Source: Holophagaceae bacterium (GTDB lineage Bacteria > Acidobacteriota > Holophagae > Holophagales > Holophagaceae). From it: DNA of 64,000 nt. The stretch lies in the NCBI GenBank assembly GCA_023257195.1, contig JALRCU010000009.1, positions 62,001-126,000 of the forward strand, read 5' to 3'. The notes below the pieces were generated by a model. That model saw only the letters and a program-made list of their open reading frames with translations. It ran no database searches and had not been told where the DNA came from. Position numbers and translations under genes: made by a program. Of this stretch, positions 43,365 through 53,402 are shown in pieces; the first letter of the stretch is position 1, and every line of letters begins with the position of its first letter.

Positions 43365-45263
43365 ATGCCTCTTAAATGGACCGTTCAGGATGCAGCTAAA
43401 CTCTATGCCATTGACGAATGGGGGGATGGCTATTTTGGGGTAAACGCTAAGGGTCGAATTGTCGCTATGCCAACACGGGATGAATCGATCACAATTGATC
43501 TTTATGAAGCAATACTTCGCCTTAAGAAACTAGGTGTTCAAACACCTGTGACACTTAGATTTCCTCAAATACTAGAGGGAAGAATCAAAGAGATCTGCGG
43601 GGCCTTTGAAAAAGCTATTACTGAATTTAATTACAATGGAGATTACAACTGCATCTACCCAGTCAAAACAAATCAGATCAAAGAAGTAGTACAAGAAATA
43701 GTTAAGATAGGCAACGATTTCAAGCTAGGTCTAGAATGCGGAAGCAAGCCTGAATTAATTCTTGCCTTATCTATTAATTTACATCCGGATTCCTTGATTC
43801 TATGCAACGGCTACAAAGATGAAGGCTTCATTAAGATGGCACTCTTGGCGCGAAAAGCCGGCAGACGTATTGTTATTACTGTTGAAAAGATGTCTGAACT
43901 GCCGATGATTCTTAAAATTGCCAAATCCCTTAAGGTAAAACCACTCATTGGCTTGAGGGCAAAATTAAACGCTCAGGGATCGGGTAAATGGGAAACAAGC
44001 GCGGGCGATCATGCCAAGTTTGGCCTAACAACTCGAGAAATCCTTGAAGCTGTTGAGATTTTGAAAAAAAAGAAAATGCTGGATAGCATCATTGAACTAC
44101 ATTTTCATATTGGCTCACAAATTACGGATATTCGTAAGGTCAAAATTGCAGTGAAGGAAGCCACAAGGATCTATGCCAAATTAAGAAAGATGGATGTGCC
44201 GATTGAATATATGAACGTCGGTGGGGGACTTGCCGTAGACTACGATGGCTCAAAGACCACTTTCACATCGAGTATGAACTATACCGTAGAGCAATATGCT
44301 TCTGATGTTGTATATAATGCAAAAGATATTTGCAAGATGGAAGATGTACCCGTTCCCAATCTGCTCACTGAAAGCGGTCGAGCTTTGACGGCATACCACG
44401 AAGTCGCTATTGTAGATGTGATCGGACTCATTGATACAACCCACTCAAAATACAGTGTCGAAGTTTCGGGAAAAGAAATTCAGATTATCAAAGATTTATC
44501 TTACATTCGAGACAATATCGGGACCAAAAATTACTCCGAAATGTATAGCGATGCCGTAGCCTCAAAAGACGAAATTAATAGTTTGTTCAATCTTGGCTAT
44601 CTCTCTCTCGAGGATCGCTCTAAAGGAGAAACTTTATTTTGGGAGATACTAAGAAAGCTTTCCAAGATTTTGACCCACAAATCGATCAAATATATTCCCG
44701 AAGAGTTTAGGGATTTGAACAAAAGTTTGGCGGATAAGTTCATCGCTAATTTCAGTATTTTTCAAACTATGCCTGATCACTGGGCAGTCGAACAATTATT
44801 TCCTGTGGCTCCTATCCACCGCCTTAAAGAAAAACCAACACTGAGTGCAACACTCTGTGATATCACATGCGATAGCGATGGAACTATTGAGAAGTTCGTC
44901 GATCTTAAGGATGTTCGAGACGAGATTGCGCTACATGAACCTACCGATGAACCTTATTTTATTGGCATATTTCTCACTGGGGCATACCAAGACATCTTGG
45001 GAATGAGGCACAATCTCTTTGGGGCTCCCAGTGAAGCATTCTTAATTGCTGAAGACGAGGATAACTTCCGAATTGATAAGGTGATTCCAGCTGAAACTAT
45101 TGATGACATGCTACGTAGTGTTCATTTCAATCCAGAGAGCATGGGGCGTATTGCAATCAATGGCCGGAAGGTTAAAGCAAAAGTTGATGCCTCAGAAGAT
45201 CTACATTCCCTCATCATTAAACACCGAGGATCCCATACTTATCTGAACCCGGAAGAAGATTAG
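43365..45263 (+). CDS. speA: biosynthetic arginine decarboxylase SpeA
   Basis: The 632-residue fold III PLP enzyme has the PLP-binding lysine in YPVKTNQ, followed by LGLECGSKPEL. The HFHIGSQITDI and YMNVGGGLAVDYDG segments bind cofactor phosphate, and the C-terminal LCDITCDSDGTI stretch is characteristic of SpeA rather than diaminopimelate or ornithine decarboxylases. It makes agmatine for polyamine synthesis. AGGAT lies a few bases before the ATG. Its stop overlaps that of the convergent acylase gene by four bases. Confidence 0.96.
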   Translation: MPLKWTVQDAAKLYAIDEWGDGYFGVNAKGRIVAMPTRDESITIDLYEAILRLKKLGVQTPVTLRFPQILEGRIKEICGAFEKAITEFNYNGDYNCIYPVKTNQIKEVVQEIVKIGNDFKLGLECGSKPELILALSINLHPDSLILCNGYKDEGFIKMALLARKAGRRIVITVEKMSELPMILKIAKSLKVKPLIGLRAKLNAQGSGKWETSAGDHAKFGLTTREILEAVEILKKKKMLDSIIELHFHIGSQITDIRKVKIAVKEATRIYAKLRKMDVPIEYMNVGGGLAVDYDGSKTTFTSSMNYTVEQYASDVVYNAKDICKMEDVPVPNLLTESGRALTAYHEVAIVDVIGLIDTTHSKYSVEVSGKEIQIIKDLSYIRDNIGTKNYSEMYSDAVASKDEINSLFNLGYLSLEDRSKGETLFWEILRKLSKILTHKSIKYIPEEFRDLNKSLADKFIANFSIFQTMPDHWAVEQLFPVAPIHRLKEKPTLSATLCDITCDSDGTIEKFVDLKDVRDEIALHEPTDEPYFIGIFLTGAYQDILGMRHNLFGAPSEAFLIAEDEDNFRIDKVIPAETIDDMLRSVHFNPESMGRIAINGRKVKAKVDASEDLHSLIIKHRGSHTYLNPEED

Positions 45264-47536
45264 CGAACTTCGATAACGAATCGAGGGGGATTGGCGAATT
45301 TAGTTTTTTTAAGTCCATAATCTCCTTCAATCCAATCCTGGCGCATGTTGGTCCTAAAAGGACTTAAAACATGGCCACTCATTCCCAAGGGGAGAACTAT
45401 AGTCGAAGCATCTAAATCTCTTACGTCGGCTAGAAATCTCATACTTTGGCCATACGTGGGTTGATTGGCTCGTACGGCACGATAATTACCACTTTGTGGT
45501 TCTTCGTTAATGCCGAAAATAGATCTTAAAATAAATCCTCCTTGTCCTAAGGGATGCTGGGGTCTCGATGGATTATAATCACCCCATTTTTTTAAGGGGT
45601 TTCCTTTTATTTGTTGATCAGAGATTTTTATAACTTCCATAAGAAAAGTTCGTTTGTCGCCAAGACCCGAAAACGTCCACTCTTCTTGCGAAGCCAGCAA
45701 TGATTCAATTAAAGGAGCGTCATTATTCGTAAAATTAAGGGTAGATCCATCGAAGCCTGTTCCTAAAAGAATTTTTTTATACAGTTCATCTCGATAGTTG
45801 ATCCGGATAATTTCAGCCTGAGTAAATAGTTCACTGTCACGATCAGAGTTTCCATCCCAAGAAGTGAATAGTGTTCTCATTTCCTGAGGCATGAAGGGAA
45901 TTAGGAGTTTTATGAGATCACGATGAGGAATAGAGACGGTATCCAACTGAATATTGTTCATATCGTTTAAATCTAATTGTTCGCGAAGACCAATTAATTG
46001 GTTTATGCGTTGAGCTCTTGCAGGACTTGCCCAACGTGATGAAATATAAAGAGGACTAGAATTTCCAACTATTCTTTGGTTTGCTGTTGTGATCCACCCG
46101 CTCTTTGGGTTATAAATTCTAGGCATTGTATTTTGATCGAGATAACCCTTCCAACTTAAGTGTCCTGGAATCGGCAGCGCCCCATTAAAACCCGGAGGAC
46201 GAAGAGGGATTAATCCAGCAGCTCGCCAACCAATATTTCCCTCAATATCTCCGTAGGTCACATTCATTAAGGGTCCACGATAGTCATCGAAGGCCTTATT
46301 GAATTCATTCCAATTAGTTGCTGTCATGATTTTGACCATTGGAAAACTTACCAGTCTTGAGTCGAGTGCAGACCAGGCCAATGAATATCCGGGGCGAACC
46401 TGTGGTCCATGATTACCCTCATAGACTCTCATTCTGTCTTCGGGATGGTTTCTGATTTTAATCAGTTCAATACGTTCACGAATTGCTGTCTCACGAAAAA
46501 GATCTTGCTCATCTGCCGATAAATTTGTGAAGCCCCATGCGATATGCTGATTTTGGCCAAGTAGGATGCCGGGCAGGAAAGGGAGAGCTACACCCTGAAT
46601 GATAAATGCTTGAGGACTCTTAATTACGAAGCGCACTGGGAACCAGTATCCTGGGCTACGAATATCCATATGAGGGTCATTGGCTAGGAGAACGTGGCCA
46701 TTTTTACTTTTTATGGGTGATATCACCCAGGAGTTAGACCCAAAAAGCGGAGGGTCAATCTCGGGAAGATTTGGAGTAGATGGATTTAGTAAAGACTGGA
46801 AACTTTTCAATCGCCCGGGGGAGTTTGACTTAAAAAAGAAAAGGGGGTCATTTAGATCAGACTGTTTATCCGGAATAAGTAACTGATCGGCGGAAGTGTA
46901 TACGGGGAAGATAAATTTTCTCTCGCGCTCACTAAGAAATTGAAGTGACTCATTTCGAAGATCATCTTTCCAAGAGTTTGCTTGAGATTCAGTCATCAGC
47001 AATAAGCAGGCCAAGGAGTCCTCTGGGGTCCAAGGTTGCGGTTTCACCCGAAGGATCTCGAACTCAATACCCAAACCCTTTTTCCACCCTAAGGATTTTT
47101 CATGAATTTCAATAAATCGATTCACCCCCCAAGAAAAATGTCTTAGTGCCTCTTGCTGATTTGTATCAAGTCCTTGCCAAGCTCTTTCGGCTACCTGAGC
47201 AAACCCTAGTATTCGGTGCCACCGATCATTCGAAAGGGTAGACGGTCCCAATATTTCCGACAAAGATCCTTTGGCTGCCCTCCTGAGAAGTTCCATTTGG
47301 AACAGTCTCTCGGAAGCTACGAGATAACCCTGGATTTTGAAGGCATCAGATAAATTTTCTGCCTCAATTGTAGGTATTCCACGCTCATCGATCATAATTT
47401 TTGCAGGATGAGAAATCTGATGTATCTCGATCAAATCTGGAATCTTCGACTGAATAAAGATATATCTCCATGCTGTGAATATAGCTAGAGACAGTCCAAG
47501 TATTATGAAAGTTGCAATTTTAGTTTTAAAACTCAT
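45260..47536 (-). CDS. penicillin acylase family (Ntn-hydrolase) amidase
   Basis: This 758-residue preprotein has an N-terminal membrane/signal segment (IATFIILGLSLAIFTAW) and the alpha-subunit start MIDERGIPTIEAENL. The autocatalytic site GSNSWVISP follows, with Ser267 as the new N-terminal nucleophile of the beta subunit. The beta subunit shows LLANDPHMDIRSPGYW and the WGFTNLSADEQD region. Members hydrolyse amides such as penicillins, acyl-homoserine lactones or peptides in the periplasm; the substrate here is unknown. The ATG at 47536 lies four bases after the purD stop; an upstream ATG at 47557 would overlap purD. Confidence 0.92.
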   Translation of the reverse strand: MSFKTKIATFIILGLSLAIFTAWRYIFIQSKIPDLIEIHQISHPAKIMIDERGIPTIEAENLSDAFKIQGYLVASERLFQMELLRRAAKGSLSEILGPSTLSNDRWHRILGFAQVAERAWQGLDTNQQEALRHFSWGVNRFIEIHEKSLGWKKGLGIEFEILRVKPQPWTPEDSLACLLLMTESQANSWKDDLRNESLQFLSERERKFIFPVYTSADQLLIPDKQSDLNDPLFFFKSNSPGRLKSFQSLLNPSTPNLPEIDPPLFGSNSWVISPIKSKNGHVLLANDPHMDIRSPGYWFPVRFVIKSPQAFIIQGVALPFLPGILLGQNQHIAWGFTNLSADEQDLFRETAIRERIELIKIRNHPEDRMRVYEGNHGPQVRPGYSLAWSALDSRLVSFPMVKIMTATNWNEFNKAFDDYRGPLMNVTYGDIEGNIGWRAAGLIPLRPPGFNGALPIPGHLSWKGYLDQNTMPRIYNPKSGWITTANQRIVGNSSPLYISSRWASPARAQRINQLIGLREQLDLNDMNNIQLDTVSIPHRDLIKLLIPFMPQEMRTLFTSWDGNSDRDSELFTQAEIIRINYRDELYKKILLGTGFDGSTLNFTNNDAPLIESLLASQEEWTFSGLGDKRTFLMEVIKISDQQIKGNPLKKWGDYNPSRPQHPLGQGGFILRSIFGINEEPQSGNYRAVRANQPTYGQSMRFLADVRDLDASTIVLPLGMSGHVLSPFRTNMRQDWIEGDYGLKKTKFANPPRFVIEVR

Positions 47537-47540
47537 TAAG

Positions 47541-48851
47541 TTAAGACCAGAGATCATACAAACTTTTACCCGCGCGATGATGTCTTAGTGCTTTTTCTCC
47601 GATATCAGGGCGATACTGCATTCCGAACCAAGCCACTTGGCCAATGATCAATTTTCCTCTTTCCTGTGCTTGCTCAAGGTTTTTACCAGAGACCACTACA
47701 TTGAGAACTCGACCTCCGTGGGTAAACCAACGATGATCCTGTAATTTAGTGCCAGCATGAATAATACTTGGATTACCTATCGGTAAGTTCGGAATTTCAA
47801 CAGGCTGAAAAACCTTGTCTGGGTATCCCGCAGAGGCTAGTACATAGGTGAGATGAGTACCCGGCTTTACCTCTACCATCTTCTTTGAGAGACGCTGTTC
47901 GGCCACTTGAAGCAAAAGAGGAAGTAAGGGCTCATTCATCATCGCCATCAACACCTGTGCTTCTGGATCGCCAAACCGGCAGTTGTATTCTAGTAGTTTT
48001 GGACCCTCAGAAGTCCACATGATGCCGAGGAAAAGAACCCCTCTCGCGACGAGACCCTCTGAATGCAGACCATCAAGCGTAGGATCGATGATCTTGCACT
48101 TCAAAACTTCAACATCATCCTCGGTTAAAAAAGGGATGGGGGCGAAAGCACCCATCCCCCCCGTATTGGGACCTTTATCGTCTGACATAAGTTTTTTATG
48201 ATCTTGGCAAGCTGGTAACAAACAGTAATTTCGGTGATCTGGAGTGACGTCTATCAATAAATGCTGAGAAAGTTCAATTCCATTTAAATATTCTTCAAAG
48301 ACGATTTTTTTACTAGCTTCTCCAAATTTGCCATCGAGAAACGAGCGAAGTGTTTTTAGTGCTTCTTCCTTAGTTGAAGCAATAACCACTCCCTTTCCAC
48401 TAGCAAGTCCATCTGCCTTGAGCACAATGGGCAACAAATGAGGCCAATGAATGATCAGTGATTCTCCAGTGCTCCAGTCTGAAATATCATAGGATGCTGC
48501 GGTCGGAATTTCATATTTTTTCATAAAGTTTTTAGCAAAAGATTTGCTGCCCTCTAAAAGGCTGGTCGATTGATCGTGTCCAAATACCTTGAGGCCATGA
48601 TCGACGCAACTATCCCCCAATCCTGCAACCAAGGGGCCTTCAGGCCCTATAATAACGAGGTCTATTTTTTGTTTTTCGGCCCAATCAGCTACTAGATCGA
48701 CCTCGAGGGGGTTTAAATCAATGCATTGTCCGAATTCTTGCATGCTATCAGATCCAGGCAGAAAATATAGATCACAATCGGGGCTATCTAAGTAAATCTT
48801 TTGGGCTATGGCATATTCTCGACCGCCTGAGCCGACTAAAAGAATACGCAT
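47541..48851 (-). CDS. purD: phosphoribosylamine--glycine ligase PurD
   Basis: The 436-residue ATP-grasp enzyme has the N-terminal ILLVGSGGREYAI, IGPEGPLVAGL, the lid LKADGLASGKGVV, GGMGAFAP, and the metal-binding LEYNCRFGDPEAQ. It makes GAR from phosphoribosylamine, glycine and ATP in purine synthesis. PurK of the same pathway is encoded 36 kb away. It lies 31 bp downstream of polA and just ahead of the acylase gene on the same strand. Confidence 0.96.
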   Translation of the reverse strand: MRILLVGSGGREYAIAQKIYLDSPDCDLYFLPGSDSMQEFGQCIDLNPLEVDLVADWAEKQKIDLVIIGPEGPLVAGLGDSCVDHGLKVFGHDQSTSLLEGSKSFAKNFMKKYEIPTAASYDISDWSTGESLIIHWPHLLPIVLKADGLASGKGVVIASTKEEALKTLRSFLDGKFGEASKKIVFEEYLNGIELSQHLLIDVTPDHRNYCLLPACQDHKKLMSDDKGPNTGGMGAFAPIPFLTEDDVEVLKCKIIDPTLDGLHSEGLVARGVLFLGIMWTSEGPKLLEYNCRFGDPEAQVLMAMMNEPLLPLLLQVAEQRLSKKMVEVKPGTHLTYVLASAGYPDKVFQPVEIPNLPIGNPSIIHAGTKLQDHRWFTHGGRVLNVVVSGKNLEQAQERGKLIIGQVAWFGMQYRPDIGEKALRHHRAGKSLYDLWS

Positions 48852-48882
48852 CTGGAAGTCCTCTTTAAACAGTGTTTCTTGC

Positions 48883-51693
48883 CTATTTACATTCTAACCA
48901 ATTGGCACCTTTTCTTACCTCAACAACGAGTGGAACTCCGAGTGGCTTAATGTCATCCGCTTTCTCCATTGAGCGCTTTAAGATATTGGAGACCTCGTCA
49001 TATTCCTCTGGTGGTGCCTCTAAAAGTAATTCATCATGAACTTGAAGTAATATTTTGGCTGAAAATCCCCCTGACTTTAATTCATTGTGAAGTTTGACCA
49101 TCGCCCGACGCATAATATCAGCAGCCGTTCCTTGGACAACCGTATTGACCGCGACTCTTAATCCTGTTGCTCTAATATTGCCATTGGCACTTTCTAAATC
49201 AGGAATTCTTCGAGTTCGACCCCAAAAGGTTGTGGCTTGTCCTTCTTTCTCTGCAATCATTTTTGTTTTTTCGATCCATTCAGCAACTTTAGGCATTCGT
49301 TCAAAATATCGATCAATAAACTCTTTGGCCTCTTTGTGGGTAATTCCTAAAGAACCGGCTAAGGCGAAAGCTCCTTGACCGTAGAGAAGCCCGAAGTTAA
49401 CTGTCTTTGCTCTAGATCGCTCCTCTGCGGATACTGCTTCAATTGGAATGCCCATCACTTCGCTTGCTGTTCTTCGGTGAATGTCTTCTCCACGCTTAAA
49501 TGCACCAAGAAGAATAGGATCTCCAGCCAAAGCTGCGACTACTCTCAATTCAATCTGGGAGTAGTCGGCATCCATAAGATACCAACCCGCCTTCGGAATA
49601 AATGCTCTTCGTATTGATTTACCTTCATCGGTTCTCACTGGTATATTTTGCAGATTAGGGTCCGAACTCGCTAATCGACCACTAGCAACGGCTGCCTGGT
49701 GAAGGCGAGTGTGCACTCGGTTAGTTAGGGGATTTATCATTTGAGGAAGGGCATCGATATACGTCCCAAGCATTTTTTGGAGTTCTCGGTATCTGAGAAG
49801 TACTTTAGCAATCTCGGAATTATGATTTTTTGCTAGCTCTAAAAGGGAGTCTTCATCAGTGCTTGGAGACTTCGACTTTCCGGTATAGCGAATAACGGGT
49901 AAATTTAATTTTTCAAAGAGAATTTTTCCTAATTGAGATGGTGAGTTTAGATTGAAATTTTCACCAGCAATTTTGATTGCCTTTGCTTCGCAGAGATTCC
50001 TTTCTTGAGTAAATTGCTTACTAAGATTTTCAAGAACCTTACGATCAAGAGAGATACCTATTTTTTCAATATCTGAAAGGACTCTTAAGAGGGGCAGATC
50101 GACATCCCGGTAAATTCGACTTTGAGCAGGCTTATCCATACGCTTTTTTAATAAAATACAGAGACGACGTGCTAAATCTGAATCCTCCGCAGCATACTGT
50201 GTGGCTATCTTGATGGACACTTCATCAAATCTTTTTTGAGTTCGACCCTTTCCGGTAATTTCTTCATAACTAATTGGTTTTATATTTAAGTGTCGAACTG
50301 AAAGATCGTCAAGATTGTGTCTAAGATCAGATTCAAGAATATAGGAAAGGAGCATACTGTCATCATCAATACCATCGATAACAAAACCGTGTCTTTCAAG
50401 AACTTGAAGATCATATTTCAAATTTTGTCCGCACTTTTTAATATTCGGATCAGAAAAAATGGGTCCCAAAATGTCCCGTACTTCTGAGAACGGTAAATTT
50501 TCTTCATCGAGATAGCTAGAAATTTTTTTATAATATAGGGTAGCTTCTCCGACTAGATCCCAATCATTTTCAGGTAGACCTGACTCTGGCATCAGTCCCG
50601 GCAAGGCTCCCTCTTGGTCACTATTTTCCGATTTGAGATGGGCTAAGGGCACATAAATACCGTGGTGATCTTGCCATGCCAAGGAGATACCTACGAGATG
50701 GCCTCGGGTTGCATCGATACTTGTAGTCTCGGTATCAAAAGCAAAATGACCAACCTCGCTACATATATTAGCTATCTTCTTTAATTGATCCAAAGTTTTA
50801 ACCTGCTCATATTTTCTAGGAACTGAGCTTGTAAGGACGTGGCTATTAGAGGTGAATTCTTTTGCGAGTGAATGAAATCCCAGGTCAAGGAATGTTGTTC
50901 GAGCTTTATCGAAATCAAAGCCTTTAAAATGCAAATCTTTCACCTCTACGGAAACATTTAGATCTCTTACGATTGTTACCAATTGTTTTGAAAGATTCCT
51001 CCACGAAGCCGATTCTTCAAGACCAGCCTGTTGCCGAGGCTTTAATTCAGAAATATGTTCAATAATATTTTCGAGCGTCCCATATTTTTCTAGAAGCTGC
51101 GCGGCCCCTTTCTCCCCAATTCCAGGAACTCCTTGAATATTGTCTGACGCATCTCCAACGATTGTTAGGAAATCTATGATTTGCTCCGGGTAGACTCCCA
51201 TGCGTTCACGAACACCTTCACGGTCGTACCATATTTCTCCATCTCGAATATTCAGGACCTGAATATCTTCATTACGCACTAATTGAAGTAGATCTTTATC
51301 TGGACTCACAATGACAGAACGTAAATTAGCCCTGCTACTTTTTTCCGCAAGAGTACCGAGTACATCGTCTGCTTCAAAACCCTCTACTTGTACGATGGGA
51401 ATAGAGAGACTCTCTATAATTTCTCGAATCATCGGAATTTGAGGCACCAGATCCTCCGGCATTGCATCTCGATTCGCTTTATAGGCCTCCGACAATTTAT
51501 GCCTGAATGTGGGTGTAGGTGTATCAAAGACGCATGCGATATATTCAGGCTGATAGGTTTTTATGATCTGAAGGAGAATTTTTGAAAACGTAAAAGCTGC
51601 CCCATTTTTGAGATTCTTGTTTGCGAAATATGCCCTAAAGATAAAGGCAAAAGTATCAATGAGAAATACTTGCGAAGTTTTGGAATCTGGCAT
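48883..51693 (-). CDS. polA: DNA polymerase I PolA
   Basis: The 936-residue protein has all three domains. The 5'-3' exonuclease has FEADDVLGTLA and VSPDKDLLQL; the 3'-5' exonuclease keeps its residues (FDTETTSID, NLKYDLQVL, YAAEDSDLA), so proofreading looks intact; the polymerase has DADYSQIELRV, the O-helix KTVNFGLLYGQG and VHDELLLEAP. It fills repair gaps and removes RNA primers. Length and order match the E. coli enzyme (928). Confidence 0.97.
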   Translation of the reverse strand: MPDSKTSQVFLIDTFAFIFRAYFANKNLKNGAAFTFSKILLQIIKTYQPEYIACVFDTPTPTFRHKLSEAYKANRDAMPEDLVPQIPMIREIIESLSIPIVQVEGFEADDVLGTLAEKSSRANLRSVIVSPDKDLLQLVRNEDIQVLNIRDGEIWYDREGVRERMGVYPEQIIDFLTIVGDASDNIQGVPGIGEKGAAQLLEKYGTLENIIEHISELKPRQQAGLEESASWRNLSKQLVTIVRDLNVSVEVKDLHFKGFDFDKARTTFLDLGFHSLAKEFTSNSHVLTSSVPRKYEQVKTLDQLKKIANICSEVGHFAFDTETTSIDATRGHLVGISLAWQDHHGIYVPLAHLKSENSDQEGALPGLMPESGLPENDWDLVGEATLYYKKISSYLDEENLPFSEVRDILGPIFSDPNIKKCGQNLKYDLQVLERHGFVIDGIDDDSMLLSYILESDLRHNLDDLSVRHLNIKPISYEEITGKGRTQKRFDEVSIKIATQYAAEDSDLARRLCILLKKRMDKPAQSRIYRDVDLPLLRVLSDIEKIGISLDRKVLENLSKQFTQERNLCEAKAIKIAGENFNLNSPSQLGKILFEKLNLPVIRYTGKSKSPSTDEDSLLELAKNHNSEIAKVLLRYRELQKMLGTYIDALPQMINPLTNRVHTRLHQAAVASGRLASSDPNLQNIPVRTDEGKSIRRAFIPKAGWYLMDADYSQIELRVVAALAGDPILLGAFKRGEDIHRRTASEVMGIPIEAVSAEERSRAKTVNFGLLYGQGAFALAGSLGITHKEAKEFIDRYFERMPKVAEWIEKTKMIAEKEGQATTFWGRTRRIPDLESANGNIRATGLRVAVNTVVQGTAADIMRRAMVKLHNELKSGGFSAKILLQVHDELLLEAPPEEYDEVSNILKRSMEKADDIKPLGVPLVVEVRKGANWLECK

Positions 51694-51702
51694 AGTCAGC
51701 CT

Positions 51703-52551
51703 TTAATGCTTTAAACCGTAAATTTTTTGGGCGAGAGCCTCGTACCAAGACATAGGGATTAACTTTTTTAAGATCAGAACTATGTGAGCATCGGGACCTA
51801 TCAATACTCTCCGAGGGGGGTGAATACTATTTATTGCCTTTGCAATCTTCTCTGCTGATCGATCAGGATCTCTGGCCCAACGCTGACTTACCTCTTTGCC
51901 AAAAGATAAATAGCGATTAAGGATGGCCTCGTATCTTGTACCTTTTACTCGCCTGGGAAGGTCTCCCCAAACTTTAGTGGCGGTATTCCTCAGTTCGGTA
52001 CGCACTGCCCCGGGCTCTACTAATATGACTTTGATATCAGGTGCGAGTTCCATTCTAAGGGCCTCCCCAAGGGACACAACTGCATACTTACTAGCTGAAT
52101 AGGCTCCCCCAAGAGGAATACTCACTCTTCCAAGCATAGACGCGATATGAACAATGCGGCCTTCGCCGGGGTGCGCATTACGTCTTATGAGTGGTAGAAA
52201 ATAATTCGTCACACGATGAAGCCCCATCACATTAGTCTCCATTTGATTTCTTAATTCCTGAGTAGTTATGTATTCAAGGGGACCTACTTGGCCATAGCCA
52301 GCATTATTAATGAGACCAACGATTCTTAAGTGCTGATACTGTTGCACAACAAGACTTACAGATTCATCAGAAAGAACATCTAAGGCTACTCTAACAATAT
52401 CTTCGCCATCAGGTAGATCGATCAGACTTTCCAATCTTCGAGCTGTTGCAATAACCCCCCATCCCTGTCTCCGCATAGCCCAGACCAAAGATCGACCAAT
52501 ACCGGATGAGCATCCCGTAATTACAATCCATTTAGTGGGTTGATTTTGCAT
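51703..52551 (-). CDS. SDR-family oxidoreductase
   Basis: This 282-residue classical SDR has TGCSSGIGRS for the cofactor, NNAGYG, a serine in VHIASMLGR and the YSASKYA catalytic tetrad, then LVEPGAVRTEL. The length with a C-terminal KKLIPMSWYEALAQKIYGL helix resembles the retinol-dehydrogenase-like SDRs. The substrate is unknown. It sits nine bases downstream of polA and 15 bases upstream of the outer-membrane barrel gene. Confidence 0.88.
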   Translation of the reverse strand: MQNQPTKWIVITGCSSGIGRSLVWAMRRQGWGVIATARRLESLIDLPDGEDIVRVALDVLSDESVSLVVQQYQHLRIVGLINNAGYGQVGPLEYITTQELRNQMETNVMGLHRVTNYFLPLIRRNAHPGEGRIVHIASMLGRVSIPLGGAYSASKYAVVSLGEALRMELAPDIKVILVEPGAVRTELRNTATKVWGDLPRRVKGTRYEAILNRYLSFGKEVSQRWARDPDRSAEKIAKAINSIHPPRRVLIGPDAHIVLILKKLIPMSWYEALAQKIYGLKH

Positions 52552-52566
52552 GGGATTAAAAGTACA

Positions 52567-53376
52567 TCAGAAAAGTCGAACAATATTAAAAGCTAAGCCC
52601 CAATCCCCACCAGCTCTTGCACCAATCCCTTGATAGTCGCCTGGAATAACTTGATGGGCTGTTGTTCCTTGTGTATTCGTGCCTATGAGGGTAAAACGAT
52701 GTCCGAAGGTTTGAAATTGGTACCCTAAAGAAAATCCGACTCTAAGAGAGCGACGAGCAGGGATGCTCACAGGAACCTGGTAATTTCTCAAAGAGCTTGG
52801 GACAGGGTAAAACTCAACAATTAAGCTTTGCTTATTTGAGATTTGGTATTTCATTGCCAGAGGTATATTAAATACTGAGCGACCTGTGCTTGTTTGGGTA
52901 ATAAAGGTGGGAGTAATGCCTATAGTCCAGGGTCCCGAGAAGTATTCTGTTGGTAGTTGATAGGTGACTCCAGAAATACCTTCATAAACATTAATAGTCG
53001 ATATATTTTCATTTACTTTTTCGTTAAAGTGCTCAACTCGAAGGGAGGATCGTAAGGCTTTTTCCGAATAAAGGACTCCCTGAACACTAACTACGATTGT
53101 TTTTTGATCACTAGTTCGATAAATCCCATAATTTAATTCGGGAATACCCGTAACGGAGCCCCAAAACCCAATACCAGAGTAAGCGTACCCATCGAGACCG
53201 AAAAGGTTTTGGCTATTTCCCCTCACCGACTCGGTAAACCGGTGCGTAAATATTACTCCCCAACCCTCCCTCAGGTACGAAGTCGTTGGAAGATTGAGAT
53301 TTAATGGAATCTCTTGCTGTGCAAACAGGATAGGAAAAGACAAAAGGAGTAGTAGAAACTTTTTCGGACCCATCAC
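52567..53376 (-). CDS. probable outer-membrane beta-barrel protein (DUF5777-like)
   Basis: The 269-residue protein has a signal peptide (FLLLLLSFPILFAQQ) and then alternating hydrophobic/polar beta strands ending in a C-terminal phenylalanine (FNIVRLF), the usual outer-membrane assembly signal. The opening THRFTE and NLFGLDGYAYSGIGFWGS resemble DUF5777 proteins. Function is unknown. It lies 26 bp downstream of the cytochrome c biogenesis gene ccsA in the same direction. Confidence 0.75.
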   Translation of the reverse strand: MMGPKKFLLLLLSFPILFAQQEIPLNLNLPTTSYLREGWGVIFTHRFTESVRGNSQNLFGLDGYAYSGIGFWGSVTGIPELNYGIYRTSDQKTIVVSVQGVLYSEKALRSSLRVEHFNEKVNENISTINVYEGISGVTYQLPTEYFSGPWTIGITPTFITQTSTGRSVFNIPLAMKYQISNKQSLIVEFYPVPSSLRNYQVPVSIPARRSLRVGFSLGYQFQTFGHRFTLIGTNTQGTTAHQVIPGDYQGIGARAGGDWGLAFNIVRLF

Positions 53377-53402
53377 CTCGCCCCCTTCCCTTTGAGTTTA
53401 GA

